A stretch of 19,547 nt of DNA from contig DGZP01000050.1 of the NCBI GenBank assembly GCA_002398565.1, positions 1 to 19,547 of the forward strand, in the 5' to 3' direction. Below, piece after piece: positions 1 to 8,934 of the stretch (positions are counted from its first letter, which is position 1; each line of letters opens with the position of its first letter). The notes below the pieces were generated by a model. It did not search any database and was not told the DNA's origin. It saw only the letters and a list, made by a program, of their open reading frames with translations. The position numbers and the translations under genes were made by a program. Source of the DNA: Proteiniphilum sp. UBA4977 (GTDB lineage Bacteria; Bacteroidota; Bacteroidia; Bacteroidales; Dysgonomonadaceae).

Positions 1-338
1 AGCGTGTATTGTGACTCTTGAATGATAAGGGGTGCATCACCCGGTAAGATTTTGGCCTCTTTGTTTTTCCAGGGATACATGCCGGTCATTAATGCATAAC
101 GGCTCGGCGTAGACGTGGCTGAAGTGGCATAGCCGTTCATGAACTTTATCCCCTCGTTACCCAAACGGTCAATATTCGGTGTATGGATCGTTTGCGCGCC
201 ATAAGCGCTCACATCACCGTAACCCAGATCATCTGCCAGAATAACAATGATATTTGGCTTTACTTCTTTCTCTTTTGCACAACCCATTAAGCTCAACGTA
301 CCGGCTGTGCACAATGTCAATTTTGATTTTATTTCCAT
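1..338 (-). CDS. Serine-type sulfatase lipoprotein, N-terminal part (cut by window edge)
   Basis: The first 112 codons of a sulfatase read on the minus strand from an ATG at 336-338 and run off the window. The N-terminus is hydrophobic and ends in a probable lipobox (LMGC, Cys20), so the enzyme is likely an outer-membrane or periplasmic lipoprotein. The alkaline-phosphatase-like fold begins with the metal ligands Asp36-Asp37 in ILADD. The sulfatase signature S-T-P-S-R follows at 76-80, then TG at 85-86. Ser76 sits where formylglycine is made, so maturation should depend on an anaerobic radical-SAM sulfatase-maturating enzyme (anSME), as known for Ser-type sulfatases. It starts 48 bp after the stop of the neighbouring sulfatase and probably belongs to the same transcript. 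The substrate cannot be told from this fragment. Confidence 0.9.
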   Translation of the reverse strand, partial: MEIKSKLTLCTAGTLSLMGCAKEKEVKPNIIVILADDLGYGDVSAYGAQTIHTPNIDRLGNEGIKFMNGYATSATSTPSRYALMTGMYPWKNKEAKILPGDAPLIIQESQYT

Positions 339-386
339 TTTATACAAGACCTTTTAAAATACAATGAATGTCAACAGATAAAAGAC

Positions 387-1949
387 TTATTCTATCACTC
401 CTTCTTCGTAATCACTCCTATTGACCCACCCGGTCTGATAATCTTTAATCTCCCCGTTCATAAATCTTTCATAGAAATTATGGTTCTTTTCATCCATGAA
501 CGGATATTTATCGAATATATCTCCTTCTCCGGATACACGTGGGTCCTTTTGTTCGCGCAAATTATCGAAGAGTTTCTCATTCATCTCTTTTCTCAGGTTA
601 TAAAATAAAGGGTTCGCGGCTAAATTAATCAGACATTCCGGATCCATTGCTATCCAATAGAGCTCTTCCTGAGGATTTTTTCCAAACGACATGTTCCAAT
701 AACGCATATCTTTTCCCTCTCTGCGTAAATTAAGAATTTCCGTTTTTGTAGGTGAACCATCTGTATTAAGATAACCGGTTTCAGGATTTCCAGCCGGCCA
801 AAGATCAGGCTTAAAATTATAAATGTACAAGTACCCGCCTTCCATGATAGAGCGTATAGGGTAACCCTGATTCATTGGTCTGCCGTAGTCATGCCTTTCC
901 TGACCTAAGAGTGTATAAGATCGGTCCTTATCGGGAACATTTTGGAATATATCGATCATCTCTTTTCCTGAAGGTTGCATGTCGTGTTTTTTAACTCCTG
1001 CAATTTTAAGGAAAGTTGGAGCAATGTCAACAAAGTTAATATATTCATCAAAGGTTCTTCCCGGGTCAGTAATACCATCAGGCCATACTATAGCTAATGG
1101 CATATGATTTGAATACTCATATTGCAAGCCCTTGCTTCGAGGAAAGGGCATCCCGTTATCAGAAGTTATTACAATTAAGGTATTATTGAATAATCCTCTT
1201 TCTTCAAGCTCCTTTATCATCATCCCTATCTGTCTGTCAAAATACTCTACCTCAAAAGCATAGTCAAGCATATCGTTCCTGACTACCTCATTATCAGGCC
1301 AGAAAGCGGGAACTTTATCTACATCACTTAGCTCTTTACCACCTTTGGAGACTCCGGTTCCAAATTCGTATACCCGATGGGGTTCATGACTACCAAACCA
1401 AAACATCCAGGGTGTCGATTCGGGAACATCATTTAAAAACTCTTTAAAATTGGCCGGATAGTCTATATTTGAGATATGTTTTGTAGGAGGAGTCAATCGT
1501 TTTTCCTGATAAGGGGTACCGGTTAATCTACGTTTTCCAGGATCACCCGGCGCCCAACCTTTACCCGTAAAGGCAACACGATAACCATTATCTGCCAATG
1601 TTTCTACGAATGTAGGGAATTTGCCTTCCGGCCAAAAGCCGATATGATTTGCCGCTTCCTCCAATTGCCATGAATACTGCCCGGTAAGGATGCTTGCCCT
1701 CGATGGCGCCGATTTAGCATTGGATGTATAAGCATTGGTAAACAATATACCTTCCCTGGCAACCCTGTCGAATACGGGTGTGTTAACCCATGTGCATCCG
1801 TAAGCTCCTGCATGGGGAAACGACATATCATCTGCTATAACAAAAAGAATGTTCGGACGGACCGGGTCTGAAGCCTGAACAACAGAACCATATGCGCTTA
1901 GGGTAAGCGTCCCTGCTAGCAAATTAACACTTTTAATAAATGAGTCCAT
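387..1949 (-). CDS. Serine-type sulfatase, sulfamidase (S1_8)-like, exported
   Basis: A complete 520-residue sulfatase that should hydrolyse sulfate esters or N-sulfate on glycans in the periplasm. Residues 1-26 look like a Sec signal peptide with cleavage after QA. Metal ligands Asp40-Asp41 (IADD) are followed by the formylglycine motif S-A-P-S-R at 80-84, so this is a Ser-type enzyme needing anSME. Further active-site candidates are Lys130, His188 (in GSHEPH) and Asp264-Asn265 in TSDNGMPFP. The pattern SDNG-x-PFP is also found in human N-sulfoglucosamine sulfohydrolase, so I infer a sulfamidase/S1_8-like member; a heparan-type substrate is possible but unproven. The start lies 8 bp after the GHL10 gene, which indicates co-transcription. 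Without a C-terminal lipobox or anchor it is probably soluble periplasmic. Confidence 0.92.
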   Translation of the reverse strand: MDSFIKSVNLLAGTLTLSAYGSVVQASDPVRPNILFVIADDMSFPHAGAYGCTWVNTPVFDRVAREGILFTNAYTSNAKSAPSRASILTGQYSWQLEEAANHIGFWPEGKFPTFVETLADNGYRVAFTGKGWAPGDPGKRRLTGTPYQEKRLTPPTKHISNIDYPANFKEFLNDVPESTPWMFWFGSHEPHRVYEFGTGVSKGGKELSDVDKVPAFWPDNEVVRNDMLDYAFEVEYFDRQIGMMIKELEERGLFNNTLIVITSDNGMPFPRSKGLQYEYSNHMPLAIVWPDGITDPGRTFDEYINFVDIAPTFLKIAGVKKHDMQPSGKEMIDIFQNVPDKDRSYTLLGQERHDYGRPMNQGYPIRSIMEGGYLYIYNFKPDLWPAGNPETGYLNTDGSPTKTEILNLRREGKDMRYWNMSFGKNPQEELYWIAMDPECLINLAANPLFYNLRKEMNEKLFDNLREQKDPRVSGEGDIFDKYPFMDEKNHNFYERFMNGEIKDYQTGWVNRSDYEEGVIE

Positions 1950-1957
1950 AATCTTCT

Positions 1958-3478
1958 TTATAACTTCAACTTGATTCTTGACGGTTTACTTTCATTACCA
2001 AATGCATCGAGAGCGGTAACCACATAGATATATCTTTTGTCTCCGCCCTCATAGGGCAGCACAAAAAAATTATCAGGTGTCACCTGTATGATATTTTCCG
2101 CGCGGTTCAAATCTATCTTTTCCTTGTGATGAAATCGATATACCACAAACTTTTGTGCCGTTTCAGGCTGCAGGGGTCTTTTGTTATGTTCCCACGTAAG
2201 AAAGTGCATATCTTCGGTAAACACTTCCGTAAGTTTTTTTACAGCTCCGGGCCGGCCGTCATGCATGTGCGTGTAGGCTGGTATCAATGCCCTGGCAGGG
2301 TGGATATCGGTTTTTAGCATACCCGCCACACCTTCAAAATCATCCAGGATCTGGTAACCGTACCAGTAGCAGTTGCCATGTACAAATGTCATTTCACGGG
2401 ACTGACGGATCTTGGTCTGAAGTTCATTTTTATCGATACTCCGTTTCAGATCCTGACCGATATAAAGATGTTGCTGAAAATTATTGGCGTTCCACCAGTG
2501 TAGCAAGGTAGTGTAATCAGCGGCAGCGTGGCCGATCTCCCAGTAAAGCTGCGGCAGGTTGTAATCGATCCATCCCTTTTCTACCCACAGTTTAATATCG
2601 GCATAGAGATCGTCATAATTCTGCAAGCCGTTTGTATCACTTCCTTCGGGATCGTTTCTTCTGTTTCTGTAAATACCGAATGGACTGATACCAAATCGCG
2701 TGGAGGGCCTGGTGCCGGCAATTGTATACTTTATCTGCTGTATAAGCAGGTTCACGTTGTTGCGTCGCCAGTCGCCCCGCTGCGACGGAGAAAAACCCTG
2801 TGAGGCAGCATACGTGCTGAAACTTTTGTCGTCGGGAAATGGAGTACCTGCAATGGGATACGGGTAAAAGTAATCGTCCATATGGATGGCATCCACCTCA
2901 TAGCGTGAAACAATATCCCGTACCACCTCACAGATAAAGTTCCTGTTTTCGGGTAGACCCGGATCGAAAAAGAGCTGATTTCCATATTGCACGAAGCGCT
3001 CGGGATAACGCTCATAGATATGTCCCCCGGCTAGCCGGTTGCTGATATTTGTTTTCACGCGGTATGGATTCAGCCAGGCATGCAGTTCCATTCCACGCCG
3101 GTGACATTCCTCGATCATAAAGGCAAGCGGATCGAACGAGGGATCATCGGGAGCCTTACCCTGCACTCCCGTAAGGAAACGGCTCCATGGCTCCAGTTCC
3201 GACTTGTAGAAAGCGTCGGCCTCGGGACGTACCTGAAAGATGACCGCATTAATGCCTGCCTCATCCAGCTTCCGCACCATCTCTGAAAAATAATGCTTCA
3301 TGGCCGCACTGTTCATATGTTGGTAGCGCGACTGGCCGACGGTCTGTATCCACGCTCCACGAAACTCACGCTTGGGCATGGCAACGGACTGCCTTGTAAG
3401 TATTGTTTTAGGGGTACCACACGCCGCAAAAAGAAGAATCACAAAAATGAAAAATAAAGGTCTGAAAGCTTTTATCAT
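1958..3478 (-). CDS. GHL10/DUF187 family glycosidase-like lipoprotein
   Basis: A 506-residue lipoprotein: residues 1-19 are a hydrophobic signal and Cys20 (LLFAAC) is the lipidation site. Residues about 37-340 match the glycosyl-hydrolase-like 10 family (DUF187, YngK type), with REFRGAWI at 38-45, FQVRPEAD at 81-88, HAWLNPYR at 133-140 and IHMDDYFYPY at 198-207. Asp201-Asp202 sit at the end of a predicted barrel strand and are catalytic candidates. Residues about 405-506 look like a fibronectin-III-type beta domain ending in YVVTALDAFGNES. The family is thought to act on peptidoglycan- or polysaccharide-related substrates, but few members are characterised. It lies 24 bp behind the antiporter gene and 8 bp ahead of the sulfatase, so it may work with the sulfatases on a sulfated glycan. 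Confidence 0.88.
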   Translation of the reverse strand: MIKAFRPLFFIFVILLFAACGTPKTILTRQSVAMPKREFRGAWIQTVGQSRYQHMNSAAMKHYFSEMVRKLDEAGINAVIFQVRPEADAFYKSELEPWSRFLTGVQGKAPDDPSFDPLAFMIEECHRRGMELHAWLNPYRVKTNISNRLAGGHIYERYPERFVQYGNQLFFDPGLPENRNFICEVVRDIVSRYEVDAIHMDDYFYPYPIAGTPFPDDKSFSTYAASQGFSPSQRGDWRRNNVNLLIQQIKYTIAGTRPSTRFGISPFGIYRNRRNDPEGSDTNGLQNYDDLYADIKLWVEKGWIDYNLPQLYWEIGHAAADYTTLLHWWNANNFQQHLYIGQDLKRSIDKNELQTKIRQSREMTFVHGNCYWYGYQILDDFEGVAGMLKTDIHPARALIPAYTHMHDGRPGAVKKLTEVFTEDMHFLTWEHNKRPLQPETAQKFVVYRFHHKEKIDLNRAENIIQVTPDNFFVLPYEGGDKRYIYVVTALDAFGNESKPSRIKLKL

Positions 3479-3502
3479 AATGGGATATAGAATGGAATTT
3501 TT

Positions 3503-5572
3503 TCAGGGAATAAAAATATAATCATCTGTTCCGAGCAATTGTTCGGCAAGAGGCTGTTTTGGATAAACAACAATGCGGCTGTAATGCGGAAAACGATTCT
3601 CCAGGCGACTGGGAAGATTTTCCAATATGGGTATATGAGAAATATAACCACTATGGGCAGAGATGAGGATGATCAAATCATCCTTCCTGATCTGATCACC
3701 ACAGGAGAGAGGATTATCCCAATCCTGGAACGGCTGAAAAGTAAAGTTTCCTGATTTTTTCTGACCTGAAATGACCTGCTGCGTATCGGAATGGCCCAGA
3801 TGCAATACCGGGACAGAAAGCTCCGATGAAAGCTTGGACACCTTGCTTACCCACATGTCAAAGCCATCCTCTTTTTCGGCCAGGGGTGGTGAAATGACCA
3901 CAATTCGCTTGTGAGTAATCAGCCTCTGCTCCACATGACAAACCCACAGGTTTTTATCCATATACTTTATAATCTGTTCGATTTTCTCTCCCAGTAGTTT
4001 GTCCCACAGACCGGCTTTACCTGGCCAGCCAATGATTACCAGATCGGTCATCGTCTCACGGGCTATCCTTATGATGCCGTCAGCGGGGTTATGATCTATG
4101 GTTGTGATGATATCCACATTTACTTCGGCTGCTTTTGCGGTAGAAACAAATTCCTGAAGTTTCTTCCTGAAACTGACGATATTCTTTTCTGCCTCCTTAT
4201 TATTGGGCACCACCCCAAGTAATGAAATGGGATTGACTGACTTCTTGTCCTTCAATAACAAAGCCAGATGGACATGATAACCAATATTGGTCGGATTGGC
4301 AATGGGCACTAGTAGTTTTTCCTCCGCAAAATGCCCTATTGAGGAAGGTGACAGCGGTTCATTCTCTTCACTGATAGCGATTTTGCGTGCCGACCGCTGG
4401 GTGAAGACAGAAGCCACAATGCAGGTGATCAGGATAAGGATGATGGTTCCATTGAGAATATATTCATCCAGAATTCCGGCCCTATAACCGACCAGGATAA
4501 TTGCCAGGGTAGCTGCAGCATGCGAACTGCTCAGCCCGAAAATAAGCGTTCTTTCGGTTGTGGAGTAACGGAATGTTTTCTGGGTTGCCAGTGCCGCCAG
4601 CCATTTTCCGACTAACGCCACAACGGTGAGAGTCAGGGCCACGATCAGAGTACGGGGACCGTTAAGTACGACAGAAATATCCACCAGCATGCCGACCGAT
4701 ATCAGGAAAATAGGAATGAACAGGGCATTACCAAAAAACTCAATCCGGTTCATCAACGCTGAGGAGTGCGGTATCAGCTTGTTCAAAGCCAGACCGGCCG
4801 TGAAGGCCCCTATAATGGGTTCGATTCCTCCCAACTCAACCAGGAAGCCGGCAGAGAAAACGACAAATAAGACAAAAATAAAATTGGAATATTTTTCTGA
4901 TTCGGCTTTTTGAAAAAACCATTTCGCTATGTGCGGTGTAATGATAAAAATGATAAGTGAGAAGATAATCAGCGATACCACAAGCTTCAGGAAAAAACCA
5001 AAGTTAAGCCCGCCATTACTGTTTGATAGCACGAGTGCCAGTATGATAAGCACAGCCGTATCAGTAAGGATGGTGCCACCCACCGTGATTGCTACCGACT
5101 GATTTCTGGCAATTCCCAAACGGCTGACAATGGGATAAGCGACAAGCGTGTGTGTAGAAAACATGCTTGCCGTGAGAAAACTGGCGTTTACATCATAGCC
5201 CAGCAGATAATGACATACCGGGTAGCCTATCAGTAAGGGGATGATAAAAGTAAAGAATCCAAACGTAAGGCTTTTGTTGCGATGCTGGACAAACTCCCCC
5301 AAATCGAGTTCCAGTCCAACAATAAACATGATATAGAGTAACCCGATGGTTGAAAACATTTCCACACCACCATGCGTATTATCAATCCAATTCAGACCAT
5401 AGGGACCAATAATTACTCCTGCCACTATCAATCCGATGATACTGGGAACGTTAAACCGTTTCAGAAAAATAGGTGCCAGGAGCACGACCAGCAAGAGAAT
5501 GGCGAATATCAATACCGGATTGGTAAACGGTAGTGTAAACTCATGTTGTATTTCTGTAATATAATCTGACAT
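3503..5572 (-). CDS. CPA2 cation:proton antiporter with two-part Usp-like C-terminus
   Basis: A 689-residue inner-membrane protein. Residues about 18-395 are strongly hydrophobic with 12-13 predicted transmembrane segments and match the Na+(K+)/H+ exchanger domain: IIGPYG at 55-60, FIVGLELDL at 83-91, and GGIEPIIGAFTAGL at 248-261. The ion-binding helix appears to be GGTILTDTAVLI, with a T170-D171 pair instead of the Asp-Asp or Asn-Asp usual in well-studied exchangers. Residues about 415-548 and 555-689 are soluble and resemble two consecutive universal-stress-protein (nucleotide-binding) folds, probably cytoplasmic regulators of transport. It should exchange monovalent cations for protons in pH or salt homeostasis; the cation is not evident. 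It is divergent from uvrA and is the first gene of the minus-strand cluster. Confidence 0.92.
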   Translation of the reverse strand: MSDYITEIQHEFTLPFTNPVLIFAILLLVVLLAPIFLKRFNVPSIIGLIVAGVIIGPYGLNWIDNTHGGVEMFSTIGLLYIMFIVGLELDLGEFVQHRNKSLTFGFFTFIIPLLIGYPVCHYLLGYDVNASFLTASMFSTHTLVAYPIVSRLGIARNQSVAITVGGTILTDTAVLIILALVLSNSNGGLNFGFFLKLVVSLIIFSLIIFIITPHIAKWFFQKAESEKYSNFIFVLFVVFSAGFLVELGGIEPIIGAFTAGLALNKLIPHSSALMNRIEFFGNALFIPIFLISVGMLVDISVVLNGPRTLIVALTLTVVALVGKWLAALATQKTFRYSTTERTLIFGLSSSHAAATLAIILVGYRAGILDEYILNGTIILILITCIVASVFTQRSARKIAISEENEPLSPSSIGHFAEEKLLVPIANPTNIGYHVHLALLLKDKKSVNPISLLGVVPNNKEAEKNIVSFRKKLQEFVSTAKAAEVNVDIITTIDHNPADGIIRIARETMTDLVIIGWPGKAGLWDKLLGEKIEQIIKYMDKNLWVCHVEQRLITHKRIVVISPPLAEKEDGFDMWVSKVSKLSSELSVPVLHLGHSDTQQVISGQKKSGNFTFQPFQDWDNPLSCGDQIRKDDLIILISAHSGYISHIPILENLPSRLENRFPHYSRIVVYPKQPLAEQLLGTDDYIFIP

Positions 5573-5631
5573 TGGATAACTTTATTGATCCCCGAACAGA
5601 GTTCTCGCACGAAGGAAGCTGCTGTCAACGA

Positions 5632-5639
5632 CAAAAATA
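5632..5639 (-). promoter_or_regulatory. Putative -7 box for the antiporter gene
   Basis: On the minus strand this reads TATTTTTG, an exact match to the Bacteroidetes -7 consensus TAnnTTTG. A TTG that could serve as the -33 element lies about 23 bp upstream. It would give a leader of about 55 nt to the ATG at 5572. The region is AT-rich, so a chance match is possible. Confidence 0.45.
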
Positions 5640-5675
5640 AACAATTAATTTGACTTATTTGACAACTGTTTCTTT

Positions 5676-5703
5676 TTTGGCGCTGCGAAAGTAATTATCT
5701 TTG
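5676..5703 (+). promoter_or_regulatory. Promoter of uvrA (-33 TTTG, -7 TATCTTTG)
   Basis: TATCTTTG at 5696-5703 matches TAnnTTTG exactly, and TTTG at 5676-5679 can serve as the -33 element, though the 16-bp spacing is slightly short. Transcription would start near 5709, giving a leader of about 14 nt before the ATG at 5723. The box also lies in an imperfect dyad (GCGAAAG ... CTTTGCG). Confidence 0.6.
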
Positions 5704-5722
5704 CGGGTTATATATTCGAGAT

Positions 5723-8542
5723 ATGAGCAATCAAAAGAAGATCGAAATAAAAGGTGCACGCGTCAATAATCTTAAGAATATCGACGTGGACATCCCCCGA
5801 AATACCTTCACCGTAATTACAGGCCTCTCCGGTTCCGGGAAATCATCACTGGCCTTTGATACGCTCTATGCAGAGGGCCAGCGCCGCTATGTAGAGAGCC
5901 TGTCGGCCTATGCACGCCAGTTTCTCGGACGGATGCACAAACCGGAATGCGACTATATACGGGGTATACCGCCCGCCATTGCCATAGAGCAGAAAACAAC
6001 CTCCCGCAATCCACGCTCCACGGTGGGCACCTCCACCGAGATTTACGAATACCTGCGTCTCCTGTATGCCCGTATCGGCAAGACCCTCTCTCCCATCTCC
6101 GGTAATGAGGTAAAAAGACACTATGTACACGATGTGGTGGGAAAAATGCAGGAATATCGCGAAGGAACACGAATGGCTGTACTCTCTTCCATTCAGTTAA
6201 GAAACAACCGTGACTTGCGTGAACAGCTTGAGATCCTGCTAAAGGAGGGCTTCACCCGTGTGGATGTGGGTGAACAGTTTTACCGTATCGATGAGCTGCT
6301 AACACAAAAAAGTCTGCCTCGCGTAGAGGAGGTGCTGCTGGTCATCGACCGCCTCTCATGCTCCTCAGATAAGGCGACCGTGAACCGGATGTCGGACTCG
6401 GTAGAAACAGCTTTCCTGGAAGGGGATGGCGAGTGTATTGTCCGTTTCTGGGGTGAAGAGGGTATGGAAACATTCCTTTTTTCCAACCGGTTTGAGGCAG
6501 ACGGCATCACTTTCGAGGAACCTTCAGAGATGATGTTTAACTTCAATAGCCCCGCAGGAGCCTGCCCGAAGTGCGAAGGGTTCGGGAAAGTCGTCGGCAT
6601 TGACGAGAATCTGGTAATCCCCGACAAAAGCCTCTCCTTGCAGGAGGAATGTGTACAGTGCTGGAAAGGTGAGAAGATGAGCGAGTGGAGGCGGGAGTTT
6701 GTGCAGAACGCCTACAAAGCCGATTTTCCGATACACCGGGCCTATTACGACCTGACCGATCAGGAAAGGGATATTCTCTGGAACGGACGGCACGATTTGG
6801 GAATATACGGAATTAATGATTTCTTCGGGATGCTCGAAAGGAATCTCTATAAGATACAGTACCGGGTGATGCTGGCTCGTTATCGTGGTAAGACAGAATG
6901 TCCCGTATGCCGGGGTGCACGACTCAAGCCCGAAGCTCTCTATGTGAAGGTCGGGGGAAAATCGGTTTCCGACCTCGTGCTGATGCCCGTGACCGAACTG
7001 AAACAGTTTTTCAACGATCTCCGGCTCAGCGAGACCGATGCGGCTGTTGCGGAACGGTTGCTCACTGAGATCAACAACCGCCTGCAGTTTCTCACCGACG
7101 TGGGACTGGGTTACCTCACACTAAACCGCCTGTCAAATACTCTTTCGGGCGGTGAAAGCCAGCGCATCAACCTTGCCTCCTCTCTCGGCAGCAGCCTGGT
7201 GGGCTCACTTTATATTCTCGATGAACCCAGCATCGGACTTCATTCGAGAGATACCGATCTGCTCATCGCCGTGTTGCGGGAATTGCAAAGCCTCGGAAAC
7301 ACGGTAGTGGTGGTGGAACATGATGAAGAAATCATCCGTGCGGCAGATTACATCATTGATATTGGACCCAGAGCTGGGCGATTGGGTGGAGAACTGATGT
7401 ATCAGGGAAAAGTGGCGGAACTGGAAATGAACAGCCACAGCTACACCGTAAAATACCTTACCGGTGAGGAGCAGATAGAAGTACCCGCCAGCCGGCGCAA
7501 GTGGAATAACTACATTGAAGTGAAAGGTGCCCGCCAAAATAACCTCAAGAACATCAACGTGAAGTTTCCCCTGCACGTGATGACGGTGGTCACCGGGGTC
7601 AGCGGTTCGGGAAAATCATCACTCGTGAATGATGTGTTCTTCAATGCGCTGCAACATCATTATAAGGGAACGGCCCTGGAGCGTGCCGAATTTAACAGTA
7701 TCGGGGGTGACATCAAACTGATGAAAGGAGTGGAGTATGTGGATCAGAATCCCATTGGCAGGTCGTCCCGCTCCAACCCCGTAACCTATCTGAAGGCATT
7801 CGACGAAATCAGAAAGCTTTTTGCGGCGCAACCGCTGGCAAAACAGATGGATTTTACCCCGGCCTACTTCTCCTTCAACGTGGAAGGAGGACGATGTGAG
7901 GAGTGCAAGGGGGAAGGAACCATCACCGTGGAGATGCAGTTTATGGCCGACATCCAGCTGGAATGTGAATCTTGCCATGGCAAACGGTTTTCACCGGAAG
8001 TACTCGAGATTGAATACAGGGGAGTTACCATTTATGACATTCTGGAAATGACGGTAGACCAGGCGATTGAATTCTTTCATACACAAAAGGGAACTACAGA
8101 GAAGAAAATTGTCAAAAGAATCCAGCCTTTGCAGGATGTAGGACTGGGTTACATCAAACTGGGGCAGGCCTCCTCCACCCTGTCAGGTGGAGAGAACCAA
8201 CGCGTGAAGCTGGCCTTCTATCTTGGTGAAGAAAAATCCCAACCCACCATTTTCATATTCGACGAACCGACCACGGGATTGCATTTTCACGATATCAAGA
8301 CCTTGCTCAAAGCATTTGATGCCCTGATAGAGAGAGGGCACACGGTCATCATCATTGAGCATAACCTGGAAGTGATCAAATGCGCCGATCATATTATCGA
8401 CATCGGTCCGGAAGGCGGTAAGGCTGGCGGCTTTGTGGTATGTGAAGGTACTCCCGAACAGGTTGCCCAATGTGAACAGTCTCACACCGGCCTTTTTCTG
8501 AAAGAGAAATTACAGCGGGAGAGAGGCTCCGATTCACAATAG
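5723..8542 (+). CDS. uvrA: Excinuclease ABC subunit A (UvrA), zinc-module variant
   Basis: A 939-residue UvrA, the DNA-damage-sensing ATPase of nucleotide excision repair, cytoplasmic and acting as a dimer with UvrB. It has two ABC modules: Walker A GLSGSGKS at 34-41 and GVSGSGKS at 625-632; signature LSGGE at 474-478 and 820-824; Walker B LDEP at 499-502 and FDEP at 846-849; switch histidines at 533 and 880. Residues about 125-250 form a UvrB-binding-like region, so it is not a short UvrA2 lacking that domain. The zinc module of the second half is intact (CEEC at 725-728, CESC at 748-751), as is CPVC at 393-396. In the first-half module only CPKC at 281-284 remains: the preceding CxxC expected near 257-263 is absent. 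CPVC/ISG in the usual cysteine-rich spot near 121-127 also reads SPISG. Its 3' end overlaps the opposing DUF2752 gene by 9 bp. Confidence 0.95.
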   Translation: MSNQKKIEIKGARVNNLKNIDVDIPRNTFTVITGLSGSGKSSLAFDTLYAEGQRRYVESLSAYARQFLGRMHKPECDYIRGIPPAIAIEQKTTSRNPRSTVGTSTEIYEYLRLLYARIGKTLSPISGNEVKRHYVHDVVGKMQEYREGTRMAVLSSIQLRNNRDLREQLEILLKEGFTRVDVGEQFYRIDELLTQKSLPRVEEVLLVIDRLSCSSDKATVNRMSDSVETAFLEGDGECIVRFWGEEGMETFLFSNRFEADGITFEEPSEMMFNFNSPAGACPKCEGFGKVVGIDENLVIPDKSLSLQEECVQCWKGEKMSEWRREFVQNAYKADFPIHRAYYDLTDQERDILWNGRHDLGIYGINDFFGMLERNLYKIQYRVMLARYRGKTECPVCRGARLKPEALYVKVGGKSVSDLVLMPVTELKQFFNDLRLSETDAAVAERLLTEINNRLQFLTDVGLGYLTLNRLSNTLSGGESQRINLASSLGSSLVGSLYILDEPSIGLHSRDTDLLIAVLRELQSLGNTVVVVEHDEEIIRAADYIIDIGPRAGRLGGELMYQGKVAELEMNSHSYTVKYLTGEEQIEVPASRRKWNNYIEVKGARQNNLKNINVKFPLHVMTVVTGVSGSGKSSLVNDVFFNALQHHYKGTALERAEFNSIGGDIKLMKGVEYVDQNPIGRSSRSNPVTYLKAFDEIRKLFAAQPLAKQMDFTPAYFSFNVEGGRCEECKGEGTITVEMQFMADIQLECESCHGKRFSPEVLEIEYRGVTIYDILEMTVDQAIEFFHTQKGTTEKKIVKRIQPLQDVGLGYIKLGQASSTLSGGENQRVKLAFYLGEEKSQPTIFIFDEPTTGLHFHDIKTLLKAFDALIERGHTVIIIEHNLEVIKCADHIIDIGPEGGKAGGFVVCEGTPEQVAQCEQSHTGLFLKEKLQRERGSDSQ

Positions 8543-8908
8543 ATTTCTGAGTATCCAATAAGCAATAATTACAACCAGTAAGACAACCGCAGACCATCTT
8601 CCGTAAAAGATTCTTTCGAGCCCCGGATGCCGTAGTCTACCCCCGAGATATTGGAGATAAATACCAAGAAATATATAAGGAATTGCCAGGACCATAAAGG
8701 CATTTTGCTTGAGCGCAGATCCTATGTTGGCATGCAACAGGCTGTGTACTGCCCTTTGTGAACCACAACCGGGACACTGGTATCCGGTCGCCATCAAAAA
8801 AGGACATTTGGGAAACAGGGGTTGTGTCTCCGGATCGAAACGATAAAACAGAAAAAGTGCCGCCACGAGCAAAAAACCCACCACGACACCCGATAAAGTC
8901 TTTATCAT
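8534..8908 (-). CDS. DUF2752 small membrane protein
   Basis: A small membrane protein of 124 residues from the ATG at 8908; an in-frame GTG at 8917 would add three residues, and I prefer the ATG because GTG starts are rare here. The DUF2752 core is plain: a cysteine, then TG, then CPGCG-x-x-RA (Cys35, Cys45, Cys48 in this numbering), then a leucine-rich segment and N at the next helix. There are three likely transmembrane helices near 5-22, 70-90 and 105-121. The function of DUF2752 is unknown; the CPxCG cysteines could bind metal or be redox-active. It is last in a minus-strand operon behind two CD225-type genes, and its stop overlaps the end of uvrA by 9 bp. Confidence 0.88.
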   Translation of the reverse strand: MIKTLSGVVVGFLLVAALFLFYRFDPETQPLFPKCPFLMATGYQCPGCGSQRAVHSLLHANIGSALKQNAFMVLAIPYIFLGIYLQYLGGRLRHPGLERIFYGRWSAVVLLVVIIAYWILRNLL

Positions 8909-8934
8909 TCTGTTCACGGTCAGCGCGACAAATA

